From NCBI GenBank assembly GCA_964431285.1, contig CAYSJO010000609.1, positions 1 to 13,731 of the forward strand: a stretch of 13,731 nt of DNA, written 5' to 3'. Positions 8,501 to 13,731 of this stretch are shown here, one piece after another. Origin of the DNA: CAUZFZ01 sp964431285 (lineage in GTDB: Bacteria > Planctomycetota > Planctomycetia > Planctomycetales > Planctomycetaceae). The notes under the pieces are model-generated. The model ran no database searches, was not told the DNA's origin, and saw only the letters and a program-made list of their open reading frames with translations. Position numbers and translations under genes: made by a program. How positions within the stretch are numbered: the first letter of the stretch is position 1; every line of letters starts with the position of its first letter.

Positions 8501-10482
8501 TCCGCCGCCTGTTTGCCGAAGCCGGTCGTGCCGTGCAGGCCGTTAAGCCTGTGTTCATGATGAGTCCCACGTCGATCGCTCAGTTTCTGGAACCGGGCGA
8601 GGTCGAGTTTGATTTACTGGTTTTCGATGAAGCGAGTCAGGTTCCGCCAGTCGATGCATTGGGTGCCATCGCACGTTCGAGTCAGATCGTGGTCGTCGGT
8701 GATAGCCGCCAGTTGCCGCCGACCCGGTTTTTCCAACGTGCCGCCGAAGATGACGACACGACGACCGCCGATGAGTTCCAGGCAGGGCACATGGAGAGCA
8801 TCCTCACCTTGTGTGTTGCGCAGAATGTGCCGCAGCGAATGTTGCGGTGGCATTATCGAAGTCGCCATCACTCACTGATCGATGTGTCAAATCGCGAGTT
8901 CTACAACAGTCGGTTGTGGGTGATTCCCAGCCCGGAAACTGAGAGCGAAGAACTGGGTCTACGGTTTCGCCTTGTGGAAGATGGCGAATTCGATCGCGGT
9001 GGATCGGCGACGAACCGAAACGAAGCCCGCACGGTCGTCGATGCCGTGATGGAGCACGCCGCAAAGTACCCCACCAGATCGCTGGGGGTTGGAACGTTTT
9101 CCGTCAGTCAGCGAGACGCGATTCTGGACGAGCTGGAACATCGTCGCCGCAAAAACCTGGAGTTCGAATCTTTTTTTGCCGGTGATCGATACGAGCCCTT
9201 CTTTGTCAAGAACCTTGAGAACATTCAGGGTGATGAACGTGACGTCATCTTCATTTCAGTTGGCTATGCGAAGGACTCCGAAGGCAAGTTGACCATGAAC
9301 TTTGGTCCGCTGTCGAATGAAGGCGGGGAACGCCGATTGAATGTGTTGATCACTCGGTCGCGTTCACGATGTGAAGTGTTTTCGTCAATCCGGTCGGACG
9401 AGATCGACCTGTCACGCACCCAGGCGATCGGGACGCAGGCATTGAAGAAGTTGATGGAGACGGCGGAATCGGGAGTCGTTGGCCGACACGAGATCTCACA
9501 CAACGACGAACCAGCGCCACTCGAAGAACACATCGCCGACATGCTGACCGCTCGTGGCTGGCAGGTGCATCGGCGTATTGGCGTGACCGGGTTGTTTGTT
9601 GATCTGGCACTGGTCGATCCAGATCGGCCGGGTCGTTACCTGCTGGGCATCGAATGCGACGGCCACGATTACAGCTCCGCCCAGACGGCCCGAGAGCGCG
9701 ATCGATTGCGATTTCAAGTGCTGCTGCGGCAGCGCTGGCTCTTGCATCGCGTCTGGACAATCGACTGGCTGCAACGTCCCGAAGAACAGCTCGATGCGAT
9801 CATTCAGGAAGCTATTTCAGCCAAGCAGGACTGGTCGGCACGCGACGCTTCCGCTGCCGAGAAAACTGAACCAACAGAAGCGGATCAAGTGGAGCCACAT
9901 CCGGCTATTGAACGCCGCGATGACACACCAATCGATGGGGATGCGTTGAATGAGCCCTATGTCGAGGCCGAGTTCATTGTGCCCGACAGTCCTCCACAGG
10001 ACCTGTCGGTCGACGAACTGGCGTCCACAGTGCGACAGGTTGTAGATGTCGAAGGGCCCGTCCACCGTGACGAAGTGACGCGTCGTGTCAGCGGACTGTT
10101 CGGACTCGGTCGTGTGGGATCACGCGTCAGTGAAGCCGTCGATGCCGCAATTGACCACCTGACGCAATCCGAAGGCGTCGAGATCGAGGAAGATTTCCTC
10201 GCGCTTCCGGATCAGCCTGTCCGCGTGCGGGACCGCGGCAAGGTCGAGTCGTCCAATCTCCGCAAACCGGAGATGCTGCCTCCATCCGAGATCCGGGCGG
10301 GCCTGATGAAGATCGTTCAGACACACTTCGCTGTCACGCGCGACGAGGCAATCGTCGAAACAGGTCGGCTGTTTGGTTCTCGTTCGACAAGTGCCCAGTT
10401 GCGTGAACGAATCGACGCACAGATTACCATCATGCTTGGATATGGTGCCCTGAAGCAGACGGGCGAAAGAATCCGAAGCTGA
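5578..10482 (+). CDS. DUF4011-type superfamily 1 helicase with C-terminal Vsr/MTES_1575-like nuclease and DUF3320
   Basis: A 1634-residue, probably cytoplasmic ATP-driven nucleic-acid translocase fused to a nuclease. The N-terminus (10-30, with RRDLLDLSGRNRLLNT) is DUF4011-like. An acidic, Pro-rich linker (about 66-155) follows, then the rest of DUF4011 (160-300). Helicase motifs: Walker A GPPGTGKS (377-384); a long, mostly helical insertion (about 450-960); KPVFMMSPTSIAQFL before Walker B VFDEAS (D1017, E1018); motif III GDSRQLPP (1041-1048); HYRSR (1092-1096); NIQGDERD (1215-1222); and RRLNVLITRSR (1252-1262). A restriction-endonuclease-like domain follows, with VDLALVD (D1342), GIECDGHDY (E1359, D1361) and VWTIDW (1392-1397). 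After an acidic linker come a DUF3320-like segment, ELASTVRQVVDVEGPVHRDE, and a final winged-helix-like part (1570-1634). All expected catalytic residues are present and the frame is unbroken. The ATG at 5578 lacks a clear Shine-Dalgarno. COG1112-like helicases occur in anti-phage systems such as Mokosh; a defence role is inference, and no partner gene is adjacent. Confidence 0.9.
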   Translation: MSSRETVLAKLEAARRDLLDLSGRNRLLNTPRRRTRTSRLDVVDELSEEVFRHLVAEGRAMSFLPSVEPPELASKETGEPEVDRPLESQTPPNDPVDHPPIGINTATLEFESSGAEPDFRGDDIPSDGPLAQPEEDETEPEDDGPSPQHVDDRLQTELSSEQLQKRLLKLYYDARTFEEEQGVNLLFLAMGFLKWIDVERDNRERFAPMILVPVQLQRRSARSRFRVRYNEDEIATNLSLQEKMKVDCGITLPSVEDMDDFSPTAYFDAVQQVIAEQDGWEVRHNEMAIWFFSFSKFLMYRDLQPENWPADLPLDENPLVTTLLTDGFPTQRSLCGDDESIDNLLDPLRTIYVADADSSQAIAIEEVRRGANLVIQGPPGTGKSQTITNLIAAAVCDGKRVLFVAEKMAALDVVRRRLGTLGVGDACLELHSHKSSKRVVLRDLDETLRFGQPIARDIERHSAELRDVRDRLNAHADAMSSPLEPSGVAPFDAIGELSRLRNVISQAKSPQAASDSTDVALPGCESWTPDDRRDRVELLTELAAHLETLGVPGEHPWRGVNRETILPTDLDRLLTAIPPLLASVKDLGDQATKLSAQLGMPGPVSAAEVQSLLQLTRRIQRAPQLDAEALASSVWTERRREIADLIEAGTTLVTARLQLSGVVADVGWQADVTGSRIAIAAHGRSWFRILNGSYRQAMTTLKGILSGPLPKSLDDRLAILDGVIAGQKALKTLEDDDRGPRVCAAAFGSVWRGDDSDWSHLSAIWQWDVDAEQSGLPIDHRAVVSRLADSRESVALCDHLESTLSETERQVDDLVLALQLDIPVAFDVASASEIPLDRLAARLSAWQDQREDLSHWTAFRLRWLKLEPVGLGPLAALVFDGRIGADLLVTHFHLAVYEALTREAFRQHSAFSEFNGTDHEQLISRFSRLDMDHMLLARREVAITHFDRLPRRAGNIGEVGVLRREIQKRRQHLPLRRLFAEAGRAVQAVKPVFMMSPTSIAQFLEPGEVEFDLLVFDEASQVPPVDALGAIARSSQIVVVGDSRQLPPTRFFQRAAEDDDTTTADEFQAGHMESILTLCVAQNVPQRMLRWHYRSRHHSLIDVSNREFYNSRLWVIPSPETESEELGLRFRLVEDGEFDRGGSATNRNEARTVVDAVMEHAAKYPTRSLGVGTFSVSQRDAILDELEHRRRKNLEFESFFAGDRYEPFFVKNLENIQGDERDVIFISVGYAKDSEGKLTMNFGPLSNEGGERRLNVLITRSRSRCEVFSSIRSDEIDLSRTQAIGTQALKKLMETAESGVVGRHEISHNDEPAPLEEHIADMLTARGWQVHRRIGVTGLFVDLALVDPDRPGRYLLGIECDGHDYSSAQTARERDRLRFQVLLRQRWLLHRVWTIDWLQRPEEQLDAIIQEAISAKQDWSARDASAAEKTEPTEADQVEPHPAIERRDDTPIDGDALNEPYVEAEFIVPDSPPQDLSVDELASTVRQVVDVEGPVHRDEVTRRVSGLFGLGRVGSRVSEAVDAAIDHLTQSEGVEIEEDFLALPDQPVRVRDRGKVESSNLRKPEMLPPSEIRAGLMKIVQTHFAVTRDEAIVETGRLFGSRSTSAQLRERIDAQITIMLGYGALKQTGERIRS

Positions 10483-10493
10483 TCTGCTTTGCG

Positions 10494-11288
10494 TCACAGT
10501 CCCAACACGTCGTTCATCGTGTAACTGCCGGCTTCTTTTCCGGCGAGGAACTTGGCGGCAGCGAGTGCCCCGTAGGCGTAGCTGTCTCGGGAGTGGCCGC
10601 GAACAGTCAGGTCGATTGTCTCACCCATCAGCCCAAACACGATCGTGTGCTCGCCCACGTTGTCACCGGTGCGGAGCGCGTGATAACCGATCTCGTCCTG
10701 TGGACGCTGGCCAGGTCGGCCGGAACGACCATGCACATGTTTCGACTGACCCATTTCCGTGGCGATGATCTCACCGAAGCGCAAAGCCGTTCCGCTTGGG
10801 GCGTCTTCCTTAAATCGGTGGTGACGCTCGATGACTTCAACATCGACACCGTCCGGAATGTCCTTAAGCGACCGAGCTGCCTGCCCGGCAAGCATCATCG
10901 TCAGGTTGACCGCGACGCTCATGTTCGGTGCCCATAGAAACGGAATCGACTCCGTAGCGGACAAAACAGATTCGCGCTGTTCGTCCGAAAGCCCCGTGGT
11001 TGCGGCGACGAGTGCGACGTTCCGCTCGCCACAGGCCTGAGCGATCGACGTCATTGCGGCTGGCACGGAAAAGTCGATCACGACGTCCGGTGCGATGCCA
11101 GGCATCTCATTCGTGATCGGAACTCCGATGTGACCGATCCCCGCAACTTCACCGGCGTCTTCACCGATGCGCATCGCGTCGAGCGCGACCCACACAGTCA
11201 GATCGGGATCAGCATGCGTCAGTGCGGTAATGCGCTGACCCATACGGCCGGCGGCTCCGTGAACGGCAATCTTCAGTGGTTCAGTCAT
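10494..11288 (-). CDS. dapB: 4-hydroxy-tetrahydrodipicolinate reductase
   Basis: A cytoplasmic enzyme that reduces 4-hydroxy-tetrahydrodipicolinate to tetrahydrodipicolinate with NAD(P)H, in the diaminopimelate/lysine pathway. At 264 residues it has normal length. Visible motifs: the Rossmann loop GAAGRMG (11-17), DFSVPAA (72-78), the ATTG turn (96-99), APNMSVAVNL (120-129), and the signature ERHHRFKEDAPSGTA (154-168) with the catalytic H156/H157 and K160. The C-terminal GRSG...GEHTIVF region is also as expected. The ATG at 11288 has only a weak upstream site but is the one that fits the family N-terminus. The gene converges on the helicase with 11 bases between stops and follows the beta-propeller gene on the same strand after 65 bases. 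No other lysine-pathway gene is in the window. A 5-base-pair hairpin at 11310-11324 precedes it but lacks a T run. Confidence 0.96.
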   Translation of the reverse strand: MTEPLKIAVHGAAGRMGQRITALTHADPDLTVWVALDAMRIGEDAGEVAGIGHIGVPITNEMPGIAPDVVIDFSVPAAMTSIAQACGERNVALVAATTGLSDEQRESVLSATESIPFLWAPNMSVAVNLTMMLAGQAARSLKDIPDGVDVEVIERHHRFKEDAPSGTALRFGEIIATEMGQSKHVHGRSGRPGQRPQDEIGYHALRTGDNVGEHTIVFGLMGETIDLTVRGHSRDSYAYGALAAAKFLAGKEAGSYTMNDVLGL

Positions 11289-11353
11289 TGATGGGTCCGA
11301 ATGGGGTTCAGCCGCTTCTCGGCTTAACTCCGGGTCGATTGAGTCCCCGTCAT

Positions 11354-12814
11354 TTACTCGGCGGCTCGCAGGTCATAACAGACAATGCCATTCCGCATGC
11401 GGATAAATATGCGTCCGTCTGCGATGGCTGGTGAGGCACAGGCCAAGGGGCCCTGTCGGCCGATTTTTGACTGGTACAGCTTCTCTGCCTGGCCCTGATT
11501 TTCCTTCTCGAGTTTGTCGATGCCGTGCCGTTTGCGGAGTGCCGCTTCGGTTGCAACGAGGCCCTCGTCATCGAACTTCGCATTAAAGTGCGGTTGAAAG
11601 TCTTCCTCCGTTGCTCCGAAGCACAGCAGACCTTCCAGGGCGTAGTAAACCTTCGAGTCGGCGGCGACCAGCGACGTGTACTGTGGCCGGCCGAGATCAA
11701 GGTTGGTCATCCACTCGTCCTCGCCCGATTCAAGATCGACACACGCCAGACGCTTTTCGCCCTGTACGTACACGTGACCTCCGACGACGACCGGACTCGA
11801 TCCCTTGTCTTGGCATCCGTTGTAGGTCCATAGATGCTCAGCTCCGTCGAGCGACATGCGAAAGCATCGCAGACCTTTCTTACGGCTGTTTCCGTAAGTG
11901 ACAACGAGGTTACCACTGACGACCGGTGTCGCGTTCCCGGACTCAGAATCAACTCGCCACAGCTCGTCGCCTGTCTTCGCGTCGAAGCAGGCCGTCCCGC
12001 CTGAGACATTCGCGACGACGAAGTCGCGACCATCGTGCTTCCAGAGCACGGGGCTGGTGTGCGAGCCGCGCGTCTTTTCCGGATCACCCTGCCAGGCGAG
12101 GCTGCCGTCCGACGTCCTGACCGCAAACAGGTGTCCGCACAGAAAGATCGCCAGGTCGTCTGCAATCAAAAAGGACGACTGCCAGAACTCATCGCGATGT
12201 TCGACCGGAAGACGAACCTTCCAGATATCGTCGCCCGTGACCGCGTCCAGCGATCGCACATGTCCGCCAGCTCCCAGGACGTAAAGTCGACCATCCACCA
12301 CAGTCGGGGAACCCGACTGCGGGAATCGTGTGTAGAGCGAATCGTTCTCGTTCTTCCACAGCGTTTTGCCACTGGCCGCGTCGAGGCAGTAAATCGTTTC
12401 GCGGAAGGCATAGGCCGCAGCGATTGCTTCGTCTTCGTCACGCCGATTGACCTCGTACTGAATGTATTCGGCATCCGTCATGCCCACTCGTTTCTGCGGT
12501 GGCAACCACGGGAACTTCTTCTTTGGGACTTCGCGAACTTTGATTCGCTGATGCGTAAACAGGTACACATGCTGTCCGTCGTCTGAGTCGGCCACGACCG
12601 GCGATCCCCAGCCGCCTTCGTTCTTGCCCGAACCGATTGCCTCGCTGACCCAGACCGGCTTCAACCCTGCCTCGGGCAGTGAGCTGATCAATGCGGGCGA
12701 ATCGCCAGCCACGCCGTCACGGTTGTTGCCCCGCCATTGAGTCCAGTCGCCAGCGGGTGCAACCGACGCGGCCATCGTCAGCAACAGACAGCAGATCATT
12801 CGAGGTGTGTTCAC
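11354..12814 (-). CDS. Secreted PQQ-like beta-propeller repeat protein
   Basis: A 486-residue exported protein, probably acting in the periplasm or at the cell surface. The signal peptide (1-22, MICCLLLTMAASVAPAG) is followed by DWTQWRGNNRDGVAG (23-37), a typical mature N-terminus of planctomycete PQQ-like proteins. The repeats show the blade pattern YCLDAASGKTLW (142-153), RSLDAVTGDDIW (187-198), FAVRTSDGSLAW (230-241), ACFDAKTGDELW (275-286), RCFRMSLDGAEHLW (316-329) and ACVDLESGEDEW (357-368), ending with IVCYDLRAAE. A charged helical insert (about 412-452) lies before the last blade. There are no evident quinoprotein dehydrogenase catalytic residues, so a structural or binding role is as likely as an enzyme. 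The start is GTG at 12814, preceded by GGGAG about ten bases upstream; an in-frame ATG at 12799 has no such site. The function is otherwise unknown. Confidence 0.85.
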   Translation of the reverse strand: MNTPRMICCLLLTMAASVAPAGDWTQWRGNNRDGVAGDSPALISSLPEAGLKPVWVSEAIGSGKNEGGWGSPVVADSDDGQHVYLFTHQRIKVREVPKKKFPWLPPQKRVGMTDAEYIQYEVNRRDEDEAIAAAYAFRETIYCLDAASGKTLWKNENDSLYTRFPQSGSPTVVDGRLYVLGAGGHVRSLDAVTGDDIWKVRLPVEHRDEFWQSSFLIADDLAIFLCGHLFAVRTSDGSLAWQGDPEKTRGSHTSPVLWKHDGRDFVVANVSGGTACFDAKTGDELWRVDSESGNATPVVSGNLVVTYGNSRKKGLRCFRMSLDGAEHLWTYNGCQDKGSSPVVVGGHVYVQGEKRLACVDLESGEDEWMTNLDLGRPQYTSLVAADSKVYYALEGLLCFGATEEDFQPHFNAKFDDEGLVATEAALRKRHGIDKLEKENQGQAEKLYQSKIGRQGPLACASPAIADGRIFIRMRNGIVCYDLRAAE

Positions 12815-12870
12815 GGTGTAATGTCTCCCAGTTGGGACCAGCAGATTGCGACAGGACGAAAGCAGGCGCG

Positions 12871-12879
12871 AATATAGCA
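12871..12879 (-). promoter_or_regulatory. Candidate extended -10 of the beta-propeller gene
   Basis: The minus strand reads TGCTATATT (12879 to 12871), an extended -10 element (TGn plus TATATT) in the 113-base gap. Transcription would begin near 12864, about 50 bases before the GTG start. There is no good -35 at 17 bases. Confidence 0.35.
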
Positions 12880-12927
12880 GACGCTCTTCGCACGGGCAGG
12901 CAACCAGGTCTGCTCTTGCGGGGTCGG

Positions 12928-13590
12928 CTATTCCGGCTTTCTCGCGCGGCTGTGGACGGCGGCAATGGCGTCCAGGTCGAATCCGGCCGAACCGTCTTTG
13001 CCGCCGTACCCTCGGACATCGGTAATGCGAATGAATCGGACGACCTTGACGCCGATGTCCTTGAGATCGAATGGATCCCCGCCGGCCTTCTCGGGATCAG
13101 TCGGATCAATCTCGTTCTTCTCCGAATTTGCCAGCACGGGATGATGGCCGGCGCAACCCTTGCGTGACGACGTGTCGTACGGGAATTCGGTCCAGTCTTC
13201 GCCGTTGAGGCTGACTTCGACTTTGGCCAGCTCGAAGAAACCCTGCTCGGGATCGTTCCCGGGCGCTCTCAGGAACGGGTTCTCGAAGATCAGGAAGTCT
13301 GCGCCTTTACCGTCGATGACTTCGTTGTCGACGAATTCAAGAACGATCACACCGCCTTCTCCGAGCGACAGAACATGCCGCCCAGCCTGCAGCTTGCCAC
13401 CTCCCTGAGGTAGGCCGAGCACGATTTCCGGAAGCTTGTCTTCGCCTTTGCCACCACCGACGCCCACCTGAAACGTGACCACTCTGTCGATGAACGGAGT
13501 CGGGCCTTTGTCAGTCTCGTCAGCCGTGTGGCCAGATGAAACTGCTGCGAGCAGGACACAGAAAACAGACAACCACGTCAGTCGGGTCAC
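12928..13590 (-). CDS. Small secreted protein with FENPF and GFDLDAIAAVH motifs, function unknown
   Basis: A predicted exported protein of 220 residues. The signal peptide (1-23, MTRLTWLSVFCVLLAAVSSGHTA) is followed by a single compact domain: FQVGVGGGKGEDKLPEIVLG (40-59), LSLGEGGVIVLEFVDNEVIDG (74-94), FLIFENPF (99-106), VEVSLNGEDWTEFPYD (124-139), GCAGHHPVLAN (145-155), IDPTDPEKAGGDPFDL (161-176), VRFIRITD (184-191) and GFDLDAIAAVH (203-213). The pattern recurs in bacterial proteins annotated only as cell surface proteins; the beta-rich make-up with VEVS.DG..W and VRFIRI.D recalls carbohydrate-binding discoidin-like modules, which is inference. The start is GTG at 13590, because it puts the signal peptide first. 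The frame stays open to 13707, but that extension reads through the inverted repeat at 13601-13731 and is probably not natural coding sequence. No clear Shine-Dalgarno is seen. Confidence 0.78.
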   Translation of the reverse strand: MTRLTWLSVFCVLLAAVSSGHTADETDKGPTPFIDRVVTFQVGVGGGKGEDKLPEIVLGLPQGGGKLQAGRHVLSLGEGGVIVLEFVDNEVIDGKGADFLIFENPFLRAPGNDPEQGFFELAKVEVSLNGEDWTEFPYDTSSRKGCAGHHPVLANSEKNEIDPTDPEKAGGDPFDLKDIGVKVVRFIRITDVRGYGGKDGSAGFDLDAIAAVHSRARKPE

Positions 13591-13600
13591 AGTGAGCGTC

Positions 13601-13731
13601 TCGAGATCCCGGGGAACACTAAGAATGGCGGTCCACGAAATACACGAAAGGACACGAAAACAAGCAAAGAGCTTTCGTGTCATTTCGTGAATTTCGTGGA
13701 CCGCCATTCTTAGTGTTCCCCGGGTTCTCGA
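13601..13731. repeat. Long near-perfect inverted repeat (REP/MITE-like)
   Basis: Two 59-base arms (13601-13659 and 13673-13731) pair with three mismatches (13607/13725, 13642/13690, 13650/13682) around a 13-base loop (13660-13672). The outer part reads CCCGGGGAACACTAAGAATG and GGCGGTCCACGAAAT. The inner part carries CACGAAA three times per arm (13634, 13643, 13653), spaced 9-10 bases. The arm reaches the last base of the window, so it may extend further. It starts ten bases before the GTG of the secreted protein gene on the minus strand. No transposase lies inside it. It is likely a dispersed palindromic element, whose effect on the gene downstream is unknown. Confidence 0.88.

Noticed and set aside
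10477..10495. AAGC...GCTT partial palindrome between helicase and dapB stops
   Set aside because: It has only four paired bases per arm and no T run; expected by chance.
11310..11324. Hairpin AGCCG-CTTCT-CGGCT between the beta-propeller gene and dapB
   Set aside because: The stem is only five base pairs and no T run follows on either strand, so it is not a convincing terminator.
13591..13707. N-terminal extension of the secreted protein to 259 residues
   Set aside because: It translates the inverted repeat and would bury the clear signal peptide about 40 residues inside the protein.

Overview
The window looks like chromosomal DNA from a planctomycete. This is inferred from the gene mix: a secreted sialate-esterase-like/SGNH protein, a secreted PQQ-type beta-propeller protein that opens with a DWTQWRG motif, a secreted 'FENPF ... 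GFDLDAIAAVH' protein, weak ribosome binding sites and moderately GC-rich codon use. No rRNA, tRNA, integrase, transposase or CRISPR array was seen. Eight protein genes fill most of the window, one of them cut by the left edge.

Left block (1-2508): a minus-strand RND efflux pair. The periplasmic adaptor (485-1942) overlaps the permease start by an ATGA; the permease runs off the window at position 1. Upstream lies a 566-base divergent intergenic stretch with no convincing gene.

Middle block (2509-5577): a secreted tri-modular esterase-like protein on the plus strand ends one base from a converging D-2-hydroxyacid dehydrogenase. The dehydrogenase start faces the start of a giant helicase gene across 77 bases. 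That gap holds a perfect 10+1+10 palindrome, a good candidate operator.

Helicase (5578-10482): 1634 residues with a DUF4011-like N-terminus, a split superfamily 1 helicase core, a Vsr/MTES_1575-like nuclease domain and a DUF3320-like C-terminus. It is the best candidate here for an under-described system: it resembles nucleic-acid-targeting defence helicases but stands alone, beside a metabolic gene, under an apparently shared operator.

Right block (10494-13731): three minus-strand genes, dapB (lysine/diaminopimelate synthesis), the PQQ-like beta-propeller protein and the small secreted protein. Immediately upstream of the last is a 131-base near-perfect inverted repeat (59-base arms, 3 mismatches, 13-base loop) with phased CACGAAA motifs, a REP/MITE-like element that reaches the window edge.

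The genes do not form one pathway. Envelope and secreted functions (efflux, esterase, propeller, small secreted protein) flank two metabolic enzymes and the helicase-nuclease.
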